NCBI GenBank assembly: GCA_021531795.1
Contig: JADYUL010000002.1
Coordinates: 1-64,000 of the forward strand
Length of the DNA stretch: 64,000 nt
DNA from: Lacrimispora saccharolytica
GTDB lineage: Bacteria; Bacillota; Clostridia; Lachnospirales; Lachnospiraceae
Direction of reading: 5' to 3'
Shown here: positions 52,273 to 60,997 of the stretch, in pieces
Numbering within the stretch: the stretch's first letter is position 1
How the letters are laid out: each line of letters begins with the position of its first letter
Program-made: the position numbers and the translations under genes
The notes under the pieces: model-generated
What the model saw: only the letters and a program-made list of their open reading frames with translations
Told to the model about the DNA's origin: nothing
The model's database searches: none

Positions 52273-53208
52273 ATGAGTAATATTAAGAAAAGTGTAACAG
52301 AACTTATTGGTAATACACCTTTGCTTGAACTTGAGAGATATTCCAAGGCTGCAGGTGTTACGGGAGCAACAATCCTTGCGAAGCTTGAGTATCTCAATCC
52401 CGCAGGCTCGGTTAAGGATCGTGTCGCACTTGCAATGATAGAGGATGCTGAGAAAAAGGGTGTGCTTAAAGAGGGATCAACAATAATTGAGCCTACAAGC
52501 GGTAATACAGGTATCGGACTTGCAGCAATTGCCGCAGCTAAGGGCTACAGAGCAATTCTTACTCTTCCCGATACAATGAGTGTTGAGAGAAGAAATCTTT
52601 TGGCTGCCTATGGTGCTGAACTTGTACTTACAGAGGGAGCTAAGGGAATGAAGGGAGCTATTGCCAAGGCTAATGAGCTTAAGGATAGCATTCCGGGAGC
52701 TGTGATTCTTGGACAGTTCGACAATCCGGCTAATCCTGAGGCACACAGAAATACAACCGGTCCTGAGATCTGGGAGCAGACAGACGGTAAGGTAGATATC
52801 TTTGTAGCAGGTGTAGGTACAGGCGGAACACTTACAGGTGTCGGAGAATATCTGAAGAGCAAGAATCCAGATGTTAAGATTGTTGCGGTTGAGCCCGCTG
52901 CTTCTCCTGTACTTTCAACAGGTACACCCGGACCTCACAAGATTCAGGGTATCGGAGCAGGCTTTGTACCTTCTATACTTAATACATCGATTTATGATGA
53001 GATCATTACAATTGAGAATGATGATGCATTTACAGAGGGTAAGAGATTTGCAAGAAGTGAAGCAATACTTGTAGGTATTTCATCAGGTGCTGCACTTAAG
53101 GCAGCTTCTATCTTGGCTTCAAGAGATGAGAACAAGGGCAAGAATATCGTGGTGCTTCTTCCTGATTCGGGAGACAGATACCTCTCTACTCCGTTATTCT
53201 CGGAATAA
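52273..53208 (+). CDS. cysK: Cysteine synthase (O-acetylserine sulfhydrylase)
   Basis: The 311-residue PLP enzyme makes cysteine from O-acetylserine and sulfide. Lys48 in [11 protein letters not shown] binds [15 protein letters not shown] is the substrate loop and [14 protein letters not shown] binds the PLP phosphate. TAGGAGG precedes the ATG. No serine acetyltransferase gene is adjacent. It forms a two-gene unit with the LysR gene and ends in a terminator. Confidence 0.97.
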   Translation: MSNIKKSVTELIGNTPLLELERYSKAAGVTGATILAKLEYLNPAGSVKDRVALAMIEDAEKKGVLKEGSTIIEPTSGNTGIGLAAIAAAKGYRAILTLPDTMSVERRNLLAAYGAELVLTEGAKGMKGAIAKANELKDSIPGAVILGQFDNPANPEAHRNTTGPEIWEQTDGKVDIFVAGVGTGGTLTGVGEYLKSKNPDVKIVAVEPAASPVLSTGTPGPHKIQGIGAGFVPSILNTSIYDEIITIENDDAFTEGKRFARSEAILVGISSGAALKAASILASRDENKGKNIVVLLPDSGDRYLSTPLFSE

Positions 53209-53236
53209 TTTTTATCAACAAAAAATAATAATCATG

Positions 53237-53270
53237 GCGCGGACACTGTATTAGTTGCCCGCGCTTTTCT
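53237..53270 (+). terminator. Terminator after cysK
   Basis: The stem GCGCGG/CCGCGC with a 16-nt loop and the tail TTTTCT. Confidence 0.75.
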
Positions 53271-53283
53271 CGTTGCAAAAATA

Positions 53284-53292
53284 TGTTATAAT
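53284..53292 (+). promoter_or_regulatory. Extended -10 promoter of lepB
   Basis: TG-T-TATAAT (53284-53292) lies 26 bp before the lepB start codon, with no good -35; an extended -10 promoter is likely. Confidence 0.5.
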
Positions 53293-53318
53293 GTATAGGT
53301 TAAAGAAATGGAGAGAGT

Positions 53319-53903
53319 ATGAGCAGACCAAGTGCCGGATTGAGTTTCAGGAAGAAGAAACTCGACGGAACGAGATTTCAGGAAGTAACTAAATATGTAT
53401 TTGGAATTCTGGCAGCCATCCTTTTTGCGATGTTTCTGACTTATAATTTTGGTATGAAGACCTCCGTCATCGGAAACAGCATGGAACCGACGCTTGAGAA
53501 TGGTCAGACAGTATTCTACAGCAGACTGTCATATCTTTTCAGACAGCCCAGGGTGGGTGATGTAATTGTATTTTTGCCCAACGGTAATAAATATACGCAT
53601 TATTATGTAAAAAGGGTTGTGGCGGTCCCGGGTGATACTATCCTTATAAACAACGGAGAGATACTGGTTAACGGAGAAGCCGTTAACGGAGAGTATGACA
53701 AAATACAGGATGCGGGAATTGCGGAGAATGAGATAACGCTTGCTGACGACGAATTCTTTGTGGTTGGCGATAATATTAACAGTGGAGAAGATTCGAGGTC
53801 CGGTAATATAGGACCCGTGAACATATCCCTTATTGAGGGAAGAGTGTGGTTCAAGATAAAGAGCGGCGATAATATGACGGGCTTCGTTAAACGAAGTCTG
53901 TGA
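53319..53903 (+). CDS. lepB: Signal peptidase I (first copy)
   Basis: The 194-residue type I signal peptidase removes signal peptides of exported proteins. One N-terminal membrane helix (about 25-45) is followed by the catalytic Ser54 in VIGNSMEPTL and Lys98 in YYVKRVVAVPGD. The later box FFVVGDNINSGEDSR matches the family's GDN-S-DSR motif. GAGAG precedes the ATG. RbgA follows 28 bp later and a second lepB comes after it. Confidence 0.95.
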   Translation: MSRPSAGLSFRKKKLDGTRFQEVTKYVFGILAAILFAMFLTYNFGMKTSVIGNSMEPTLENGQTVFYSRLSYLFRQPRVGDVIVFLPNGNKYTHYYVKRVVAVPGDTILINNGEILVNGEAVNGEYDKIQDAGIAENEITLADDEFFVVGDNINSGEDSRSGNIGPVNISLIEGRVWFKIKSGDNMTGFVKRSL

Positions 53904-53931
53904 TTTTTAAGCTTGGAATTAAGGAAAGATT

Positions 53932-54786
53932 ATGAATTATCAGTGGTACCCCGGGCACATGACCAAGGCCAGGCGTCAGATGCTTGAGGATGTAGGATTA
54001 ATTGATTTGATTATTGAGATTGTTGATGCCAGAATTCCGCTAAGCAGCAGGAATCCCGACATTGATGAGATTGGTAAGAACAAGTTCAGACTCGTGTTAC
54101 TTAATAAAGCCGATTTGGCTGACCCTGCGGTCAACAAAGAATGGATTCGCTATTTTGCAGATAAAGGAATTAAGACAATAGAGATTAATTCAAAAAGCGG
54201 CCAGGGGGTTAAGCAGATCGGTTCTATGGTAAAAGAGGTCTGCAGGGATAAGATTGAGAGAGACAGGAAACGCGGAATCAAGAACCGTCCGATAAGGGCC
54301 ATGGTTGTGGGAATTCCAAATGTCGGCAAGTCGACCTTCATCAATGCCTTCGCCGGTAAAGCGTGTGCCAAGACAGGTAATAAACCGGGAGTAACCAAGG
54401 GAAAGCAGTGGATAAAGCTTAGTAAGGAGTTAGAGCTACTGGATACACCGGGAATACTTTGGCCTAAGTTTGAGGATAACGATATCGGAATGAGGCTTGC
54501 CTTTATTGGCTCCATTAATGATGAAATCCTTGTAATTGAGGAGCTGGCGCTTGACTTTGTGAAATACCTGGAGGGAATATATCCCGGTATTATCAAGGAA
54601 TATTACAAGCTTGAGGGCGAGATGCATACCGACCACAGGGCACTGGAGGAGGTAGCTAAGGCGCGTAAGTGCCTGTCTTCAGGCGGCGAACCTGATATTC
54701 TGAAAGCATCGAGGCTTATAATAGATGATTACAGAAGCGGCAGGCTGGGAAGACTTAGTCTGGAGAGACCGGAAGGAAAAGAGTAG
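53932..54786 (+). CDS. rbgA: Ribosome biogenesis GTPase RbgA (YlqF)
   Basis: The 284-residue circularly permuted GTPase matures the 50S subunit. G4 NKADL (58-62) comes before G1 GIPNVGKST (127-135), and G3 is DTPGILWPKF. It starts with the family's QWYPGHMTKARR. The C-terminal domain follows the GTPase. The position near rplS and rnhB is as in Bacillus, but here signal peptidase genes flank it on both sides. Confidence 0.97.
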   Translation: MNYQWYPGHMTKARRQMLEDVGLIDLIIEIVDARIPLSSRNPDIDEIGKNKFRLVLLNKADLADPAVNKEWIRYFADKGIKTIEINSKSGQGVKQIGSMVKEVCRDKIERDRKRGIKNRPIRAMVVGIPNVGKSTFINAFAGKACAKTGNKPGVTKGKQWIKLSKELELLDTPGILWPKFEDNDIGMRLAFIGSINDEILVIEELALDFVKYLEGIYPGIIKEYYKLEGEMHTDHRALEEVAKARKCLSSGGEPDILKASRLIIDDYRSGRLGRLSLERPEGKE

Positions 54787-54791
54787 ATAAT

Positions 54792-55337
54792 ATGAGTAAT
54801 TCGAATGTTAATTCAGTGTTAAAAGAGGTGCTTGGAACAAGTATATATATTCTTGTTGTTCTTCTTATCGCATTGTTTACAGTTAAATTCATAGGTCAGA
54901 GAACCGTTGTCATTGGTCAGAGTATGGAGAGAACCTTGAGTAACGGAGATAACCTCATTGTCAATAAGATAGGCTACAGGCTGCATGACCCCGAGAGATT
55001 CGATATTGTAGTATTTCCATACAGGAATGACAGGACACAGAAGTTTGTAAAGAGAATAATAGGATTGCCGGGAGAAACCGTTCAGATTATTGACGGAGTG
55101 ATATATATTAACGGTGAGGTACTGGAAGAATATTACGGCAAGGAATTTATGGTAGACGGAGGTGTTGCAATCGATCCGGTTCTGCTTTCGGAGGATGAAT
55201 ACTTTGTTCTTGGAGATAACAGGAATAACAGTATGGATTCCAGAGTGGCTGAGGTTGGCAATATCAAAAGAGATGAGCTTATCGGAAAGGTGTGGATAAG
55301 GATTACTCCGTTTAGTGAGTTTGGCAAGGTGGAATAA
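54792..55337 (+). CDS. lepB: Signal peptidase I (second copy)
   Basis: This 181-residue paralogue has a membrane helix (about 14-36), Ser44 in VIGQSMERTL and Lys87 in KFVKRIIGLPGE, then YFVLGDNRNNSMDSR. The active residues are intact, but the usual Pro after SMx is Arg. It is closer to the Bacillus SipS pattern than the first copy in the GDNRNNSMDSR box. It lies 5 bp after rbgA and its stop overlaps the rnhB start (TAATG). Confidence 0.94.
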   Translation: MSNSNVNSVLKEVLGTSIYILVVLLIALFTVKFIGQRTVVIGQSMERTLSNGDNLIVNKIGYRLHDPERFDIVVFPYRNDRTQKFVKRIIGLPGETVQIIDGVIYINGEVLEEYYGKEFMVDGGVAIDPVLLSEDEYFVLGDNRNNSMDSRVAEVGNIKRDELIGKVWIRITPFSEFGKVE

Positions 55338-56005
55338 TGACTAAGAAAGAAATGCTTGAAGCCGAGAGGGCAAGGAAGCGCGAGGAGAAGCTCAAAGCAG
55401 AGATGGCAAGAATCGATGCCCTTAAGGAATATGAACGTAAGTATGAGCGGGAAGGCTATGTGTGCGGAATAGATGAGGTTGGCAGAGGGCCTCTTGCGGG
55501 TCCTGTTGTTGCCTGTGCATGCATACTGCCTAAGGACTGTAACATCCTCTATATCAATGATTCCAAGAAGCTAAGCAAGAAGAAGAGAGAGGAACTGTAC
55601 GATATTATAATGAAGGAGGCCGTTGCCGTAGGTATCGGTTATAATTCACCTGAAAGAATTGATGAGATAAATATTCTGCAGGCCACCTTTGAAGCCATGA
55701 GAGAGGCTATAAGTAAACTGTCGGTTACACCCGATATATTATTAAACGATGCAGTTACAATACCGGGAGTGGATATTAAACAGGTGCCCATAATCAAGGG
55801 TGATGCCAAATCCATCTCAATAGGTGCGGCGAGCATTGTTGCCAAGGTAACCAGAGACAGACTTATGGAGGATTATGACAAGCTCTTCCCTGAATACGGA
55901 TTTGCATCCAATATGGGATACGGTACTGCTGTACATATCAAGGCCATTAAGGAAATCGGTCCGTGTCCTATTCACAGGCGAAGCTTCATTCATAATTTCG
56001 TGTAA
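55337..56005 (+). CDS. rnhB: Ribonuclease HII
   Basis: The 222-residue enzyme removes ribonucleotides and RNA from RNA-DNA hybrids. The active site is CGIDEVGRGPLAGPVVA with Asp and Glu, NDSKKLSKKKRE and a further Asp in ILLNDAVT. A charged N-terminal helix of about 45 residues precedes the catalytic part. The start overlaps the second lepB stop. The ylqG-like gene follows after 4 bp. Confidence 0.97.
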   Translation: MTKKEMLEAERARKREEKLKAEMARIDALKEYERKYEREGYVCGIDEVGRGPLAGPVVACACILPKDCNILYINDSKKLSKKKREELYDIIMKEAVAVGIGYNSPERIDEINILQATFEAMREAISKLSVTPDILLNDAVTIPGVDIKQVPIIKGDAKSISIGAASIVAKVTRDRLMEDYDKLFPEYGFASNMGYGTAVHIKAIKEIGPCPIHRRSFIHNFV

Positions 56006-56009
56006 TTTT

Positions 56010-57614
56010 ATGGCGATTAATTTACTGGGTAATTATTTCAATACACAGAATAACGGCACTGATGCAGCAGCAAGCGGCAGGCTGACAAGAGAAGAGGCTG
56101 TCAGGGTGCTGAATTCTCTCAATCAGAGCAATCTTAAGGAATTGCTGGGACTCATTACCGGAGATACCATATCGGGCAAACTCATATCCCTTGACGGTAA
56201 GTCCCTTCTCCTTGAACTTCCCGATAACAGATTAATAAAGACTATTGTAGATGACAGCATGGGGCTTAAGCCCGGTACACAGTATACCTTCGAGGTGACG
56301 AACAATAAGGACGGCATGCTGTCTCTGCGTCCCATGCACCAGAATCTTGCTGCTTCATCTACGGTAGATGCTGCACTTAGGGCTTCAGGGATTGAACCTA
56401 CCGACACCACTCGAGAGATGGTGAATGAACTTATGAAGAACAACATGCCCATAAATAAGGAGATGTTAAACAGTATAAATAAGGAACTCGCTACACATTC
56501 CGAAGCATCCGTTAAGGATATCGTTCTTCTTCATAAACTGGATATACCGGTTAATGCAGATTCTGTTAAGAGTATCGGTCTGTATCAGAGCAATAATCAG
56601 TGGATGATAGAGAATCTTAAAAGTTTATCCGATAACCTGGTTAATGATCTTTTGACTGAACTAAAGAACGCTCCGGGTGTAACAGGCATGAGTAGTCCGG
56701 AGGGAATCAATAATAATCAGACTGAGACATTGATCAATACGCTTAAGAATATACTGTCAGGTATTTCAGATAAAACGACTGTTAGTGAAGAGGCAACTGC
56801 GAATACTAATGTGACAGCGTCGATCGGTGATTCGTCGTCAACTGTATCAGTTCCTTTACAGGGACAGGAAGGATATGCAGCAGGAACAACAACTGATAAT
56901 CTGCCTGATATTAATAAGTTCAATCTATTTAAAGAACTTGAAAACTTAAGTAAGGATCAGCTTAACAATCCTAAGGTGGCACGAATGATTAATTCCGCAC
57001 TTAGCGAAGCTCTTAAGGATGTCATGCTGATGGATCCCAAGAACCTTGGCGATAGGGACTATGTTAAGGATTATTACAACAAGGTCTACGATGTGGCAGA
57101 CAAGATACTGAACACGTTGACTGCCCAGGGCAGGGCCGACTCGCCGAGTGCGGGCATGGCTTCTGACATGAAGGGCAATATGAACTTCATGAACCAGATC
57201 AATGAACTCTATAACTATGTTCAGCTTCCGCTCAAGATGAACAATACCCATACCAACGGCGACCTCTATGTCTATGCCAAGAAGAGGGGCAAATCAATTG
57301 AAAACAGCGGGGAACTGACTGCATTGCTACATCTCTCAATGGAGAAGCTGGGTAATGTAGATATCTTCTTAACGCTTCGTTCAGGAAATAATCTGAGTAC
57401 AAAGTTTACCCTTGAAAAAGAGGAGATGATCGACTTCATCGAGCAGAATATTGATATTCTGAACGAGAGACTGATGAAGAAAGGGTATTCGGTTTCCAAG
57501 ACTCAGGTAGAAAAGAGTGAGGACAGTGTAAAGGAGGAGAGTGTGATCGACAGGATTACAGGCGATGAGAACAGGATAATCTTAAGCACTCAGTCCTTTG
57601 ATGCAAGAGCATAG
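56010..57614 (+). CDS. YlqG-like protein with FliK-type C-terminal domain
   Basis: The 534-residue protein is Asn/Thr/Ser-rich and low in recognisable motifs through most of its length. The C-terminal part (about 405-505) resembles the hook-length control domain of FliK: LHLSMEKLGNVDIFLTLRSG, then a helix with FIEQNIDILNERLMKKGYSV. In Bacillus, ylqG stands in the same place after rnhB and has the same type of ending, so this is probably its orthologue; its role is unknown. No flagellar gene is in the window. It starts 4 bp after the rnhB stop without a visible ribosome-binding site, so translation is probably coupled. The frame opens upstream inside rnhB at 55875. Confidence 0.75.
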   Translation: MAINLLGNYFNTQNNGTDAAASGRLTREEAVRVLNSLNQSNLKELLGLITGDTISGKLISLDGKSLLLELPDNRLIKTIVDDSMGLKPGTQYTFEVTNNKDGMLSLRPMHQNLAASSTVDAALRASGIEPTDTTREMVNELMKNNMPINKEMLNSINKELATHSEASVKDIVLLHKLDIPVNADSVKSIGLYQSNNQWMIENLKSLSDNLVNDLLTELKNAPGVTGMSSPEGINNNQTETLINTLKNILSGISDKTTVSEEATANTNVTASIGDSSSTVSVPLQGQEGYAAGTTTDNLPDINKFNLFKELENLSKDQLNNPKVARMINSALSEALKDVMLMDPKNLGDRDYVKDYYNKVYDVADKILNTLTAQGRADSPSAGMASDMKGNMNFMNQINELYNYVQLPLKMNNTHTNGDLYVYAKKRGKSIENSGELTALLHLSMEKLGNVDIFLTLRSGNNLSTKFTLEKEEMIDFIEQNIDILNERLMKKGYSVSKTQVEKSEDSVKEESVIDRITGDENRIILSTQSFDARA

Positions 57615-57639
57615 GAAAGAACAGTAAAGGTAGATGCCG

Positions 57640-57993
57640 ATGAATAAACGAAGACTTGGTGGATACTACGAGGATGCTGCCGGAAACTATCTTGTGAAAA
57701 ACGGATTAACGATCCTTGATAAAAATGTCCGCTGCGGCAGGCTGGGTGAGATAGACCTCATAGGAATCGATACGACTGCAATTAGCGGTGATACCCTTGT
57801 ATTTGTGGAGATTAAGTACAGAAGCAGTGACAGGTTCGGTCAGGGAGTGTATGCCGTAGATGCCACCAAGCAGAAAACTATCAGAAGATGTGCGGAGTAC
57901 TATCTTAAGAGCCACAGCTTCGACGGTTTCATCCGATTTGATGTGGTAAGTATTGATGATGGAACTGTTACCTGGATAAGGGATGCATTCTAA
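57640..57993 (+). CDS. YraN family protein (UPF0102)
   Basis: This 117-residue protein has an endonuclease-like fold. It shows the YraN pattern: AAGNYLVKNGLTILDKNVRCGRLGEIDLI with the Glu-Ile-Asp-Leu-Ile core, then LVFVEIKYR and the QKTIRRCAEYYL helix. The EID and EIK residues form a restriction-enzyme-like site, but activity is not established. AAAGG lies 9 bp before ATG 57640 and only 3 bp from the ATG at 57634. YraN often follows rnhB in bacteria. Confidence 0.92.
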   Translation: MNKRRLGGYYEDAAGNYLVKNGLTILDKNVRCGRLGEIDLIGIDTTAISGDTLVFVEIKYRSSDRFGQGVYAVDATKQKTIRRCAEYYLKSHSFDGFIRFDVVSIDDGTVTWIRDAF

Positions 57994-58065
57994 ACAATAC
58001 TAAAACATGTGCATAATGACGAAAAATGGAATGATTAATTGTTAAAAATGCAATATGAACTTTCA

Positions 58066-58094
58066 TTGACATACCAAATTTAGTTGGTTATACT
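58066..58094 (+). promoter_or_regulatory. nrdDG promoter with internal dyad
   Basis: TTGACA (58066-58071), 17 bp, TATACT (58089-58094), a near-perfect promoter. Between the boxes lies ACCAA-ATTTAG-TTGGT (58073-58088), a perfect 5-bp dyad filling the spacer, placed where a repressor would block polymerase. It does not clearly match the NrdR box. Confidence 0.75.
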
Positions 58095-58126
58095 AAAGAA
58101 GGCCACAACATATTGTGGTCTTCTTT
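58095..58126 (+). promoter_or_regulatory. 5' hairpin of the nrdDG transcript
   Basis: AAAGAAGGCCACAA pairs with TTGTGGTCTTCTTT (14 bp, one G-T) around a 4-nt loop. It begins at or just before the RNA start near 58101. A short run of T's is in the arm itself, so a weak attenuator or a stabilising 5' hairpin are both possible. Confidence 0.6.
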
Positions 58127-58156
58127 CGCAATTTAGGATTATTATAGGAGATAGAT

Positions 58157-60349
58157 ATGGGAGATTATTTAGAGCACAAGGAAGAAATGGAAGACAACTA
58201 CTATGGTGATAATTTCAAGCCGTCACGTAAGATTCTTGTAATTAAGAAGGATGGAAGCAAGGAAGAATTCAATGTTCAGAAGGTTATTATTGCCGTAGGC
58301 AAGAGCGCCTACAGAGCCCTTACCAAGTTTACAGACGAAGAGAAGGAGCAGATATGCCGCTTCGTGGTTGAGAAGGTAGAGAGCCTGGATGACAATGAAG
58401 TACCCATTGCCATTATGCATAATATTGTTGAGAGCGCTCTTGAACAGGTTAAGCCTGTAGTTGCGAAGTCCTATAGGGATTACAGAAACTATAAGCAGGA
58501 TTTCGTCGGTATGCTCGATGACGTATATAAGAAGAGCCAGTCTATTATGTACATCGGTGATAAGGAGAATGCCAACACAGACTCAGCACTTGTTTCTACC
58601 AAGAGATCTCTTATTTTCAACCAGTTAAATAAGGAGTTGTATCAGAAATTTTTCCTTACAACAGAGGAGATTCAGGCCTGCAGAGACGGATATATCTATA
58701 TTCATGATATGAGCGCCAGACGTGATACCATGAACTGCTGTCTCTTTGATGTTAAGAGTGTGCTTACAGGCGGTTTTGAGATGGGTAACATCTGGTACAA
58801 TGAGCCGAAGACTCTGGATACTGCTTTCGATGTTATCGGTGATATTGTCCTCAGTGCCGCAAGTCAGCAGTACGGTGGATTTACCGTACCAAGTGTGGAT
58901 GAGATTCTTGAGCCCTTCGCTGAGAAGTCATACAAGAAATATATTGAGAAGTATACCAAGCTTGGTATAGATGAGGTAACAGCAGAGGCTGAAGCCTATA
59001 AGGATGTTGTACGAGACATGGAGCAGGGCTTCCAGGGTTGGGAGTACAAGTTCAATACAGTTGCAAGCAGCAGAGGAGATTATCCTTTCATTACAGTTAC
59101 AGCCGGTACTGCAACAGGAAGATTTGCTAAGCTTGCTACTATTTCAATGCTTAATGTCAGAAGAAGAGGTCAGGGTAAGGCTGAGTGTAAGAAGCCTGTA
59201 CTTTTCCCTAAGATTGTATTCTTGTATGATGAGAATCTCCACGGACCCGGCAAGCCTTTAGAGGATGTATTTGAGGCAGGAGTTGAGTGTTCTTCAAAGA
59301 CCATGTATCCTGACTGGTTATCACTTACCGGTAAGGGCTATGTTGCCAGCATGTATAAGCAGTACGGCAAGATCGTATCACCAATGGGCTGCAGAGCTTT
59401 CTTAAGCCCCTGGTATGAGAGAGGTGGAATGCATCCTGCTGATGACAAGGATTCACCAATCTTCGTCGGAAGATTCAATATCGGTGCGGTGAGCCTTCAC
59501 CTTCCAATGATACTGGCCAAGGCAAGACAGGAGAGCAGAGACTTCTATGAGGTATTGGATTATTACCTTAACCTCATCCGTCAGCTTCATATCAGAACCT
59601 ACGCATATCTTGGTGAGATGAGAGCCAGCACCAATCCTCTTGCATATTGTGAGGGAGGCTTCCTTGGTGGACATTTAGGCCTTCATGATAAGATTAAACC
59701 AATACTTAAGTCAGCAACAGCTTCATTCGGTATTACAGCTCTCAATGAGCTTCAGATGCTCTATAACGGCAAGTCATTGGTTGAGGATGGCGCATTTGCA
59801 GTCGAGGTAATGGAGCATATCAATCAGAAGATCAGTGAGTACAAGGAAGAGGACGGCAATCTATATGCCATCTATGGAACTCCTGCTGAGAATCTGTGCG
59901 GACTTCAGGTTCAGCAGTTCCGTAAGAAATACGGAATTATTGAGGGTGTATCTGACAGAGAATATGTCAGCAACTCCTTCCATTGCCATGTAGCAGAGGA
60001 TATTACTCCTATCGAGAAGCAGGATAAGGAATTCAGATTCTGGGATCTGTGCAACGGCGGTAAGATCCAGTATGTAAAATATCCTATTGATTACAATAAG
60101 GAGGCAATTAAGACTCTTATCAGAAGAGCTATGGATATGGGCTTCTATGAGGGCGTTAATCTGTCGCTTGCTTATTGTGATGACTGTGGTCATCAGGAGC
60201 TGGAGATGGATGTATGTCCTGTATGCGGAAGCAGAAATCTGACCAAGATTGACAGAATGAACGGATATCTGTCATATTCACGTGTTCATGGTGACACAAG
60301 ACTAAACGATGCCAAGATGGCAGAGATCGCGGAAAGGAAATCTATGTAG
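58157..60349 (+). CDS. nrdD: Anaerobic ribonucleoside-triphosphate reductase (class III)
   Basis: The 730-residue glycyl radical enzyme reduces ribonucleotides to deoxyribonucleotides without oxygen. An N-terminal ATP cone (about 25-120; KILVIKKDGSKEEFNVQKV) binds the allosteric nucleotide. The barrel contains MNCCLFDVKSVL. Near the end, CDDCGHQELEMDVCPVCG is the four-Cys zinc site. RMNGYLSYS carries the radical Gly703; Asn precedes it where some NrdD have Cys, as is common in this group. GGAG precedes the ATG. It needs NrdG, encoded one base downstream. Confidence 0.97.
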   Translation: MGDYLEHKEEMEDNYYGDNFKPSRKILVIKKDGSKEEFNVQKVIIAVGKSAYRALTKFTDEEKEQICRFVVEKVESLDDNEVPIAIMHNIVESALEQVKPVVAKSYRDYRNYKQDFVGMLDDVYKKSQSIMYIGDKENANTDSALVSTKRSLIFNQLNKELYQKFFLTTEEIQACRDGYIYIHDMSARRDTMNCCLFDVKSVLTGGFEMGNIWYNEPKTLDTAFDVIGDIVLSAASQQYGGFTVPSVDEILEPFAEKSYKKYIEKYTKLGIDEVTAEAEAYKDVVRDMEQGFQGWEYKFNTVASSRGDYPFITVTAGTATGRFAKLATISMLNVRRRGQGKAECKKPVLFPKIVFLYDENLHGPGKPLEDVFEAGVECSSKTMYPDWLSLTGKGYVASMYKQYGKIVSPMGCRAFLSPWYERGGMHPADDKDSPIFVGRFNIGAVSLHLPMILAKARQESRDFYEVLDYYLNLIRQLHIRTYAYLGEMRASTNPLAYCEGGFLGGHLGLHDKIKPILKSATASFGITALNELQMLYNGKSLVEDGAFAVEVMEHINQKISEYKEEDGNLYAIYGTPAENLCGLQVQQFRKKYGIIEGVSDREYVSNSFHCHVAEDITPIEKQDKEFRFWDLCNGGKIQYVKYPIDYNKEAIKTLIRRAMDMGFYEGVNLSLAYCDDCGHQELEMDVCPVCGSRNLTKIDRMNGYLSYSRVHGDTRLNDAKMAEIAERKSM

Positions 60350-60350
60350 C

Positions 60351-60860
60351 ATGAGATATCATAATATAACCAAAGATGATATGCTTAACGGAGATGGACT
60401 CAGAGTGGTTCTTTGGGTTGCCGGTTGCGATCATTGTTGTAAGGGTTGTCAGAATCCCCTGACCTGGGATCCTGATGGGGGACTGCCCTTTGACGAAGCT
60501 GCCAAGCAGGAGATATTCGATCAGCTTGATAAGTCATATATTTCGGGGATCACCTTCTCGGGTGGAGATCCTCTCCACAATGCCAACAGACTTGGTGTAA
60601 GAGCGTTGATTGGTGAGATTAAAGAGAAGTATCCCGACAAGACGATATGGGTATATACAGGGTCTAAGTGGGAAGATATCTGGCATTATCCCATAATGAA
60701 GAATGTAGATGTGGTTGTAGATGGAGAATATGTTCAGGAGCTTAGGGATACCAAGCTTCTGTGGAAGGGCAGCTCTAACCAGAGAGTTATCGATGTTCAG
60801 GCGACTCTTAAGCAGACGGATCCCCTTAAGCCGGTTCTTCATTGCAATAACTACGAATAA
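60351..60860 (+). CDS. nrdG: Anaerobic ribonucleotide reductase activating protein
   Basis: The 169-residue radical SAM enzyme puts the glycyl radical on NrdD. The iron-sulfur site is the CxxxCxxC motif in VAGCDHCCKGCQNP, and FSGGDPL is the SAM-binding Gly motif. The start at 60351 is one base after the nrdD stop; the frame opens inside nrdD at 60309. Ribosome-binding sequence AAAGGA is 13 bp away, so translational coupling to nrdD is likely. Confidence 0.96.
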   Translation: MRYHNITKDDMLNGDGLRVVLWVAGCDHCCKGCQNPLTWDPDGGLPFDEAAKQEIFDQLDKSYISGITFSGGDPLHNANRLGVRALIGEIKEKYPDKTIWVYTGSKWEDIWHYPIMKNVDVVVDGEYVQELRDTKLLWKGSSNQRVIDVQATLKQTDPLKPVLHCNNYE

Positions 60861-60899
60861 GGTAAATAATCCTTTATATTGTGTTAATACTCTCTTAGG

Positions 60900-60939
60900 A
60901 ATGAACCCTTGGAAATTAATTCTAAGGGTTCATTTTTTG
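60900..60939 (+). terminator. Terminator after nrdDG
   Basis: An 11-bp stem AATGAACCCTT/AAGGGTTCATT with a long A/T-rich loop and a T run. Confidence 0.8.
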
Positions 60940-60997
60940 TGTGAAAAGTGATAATATATTGCCGACAGTATGGTTAGATTTATTATTGGTGGAAATA

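Noticed and set aside
58073-58088. Dyad at nrdD considered as an NrdR box
   Set aside because: The sequence lacks the ACA...TGT ends and the paired-box spacing typical of NrdR sites.
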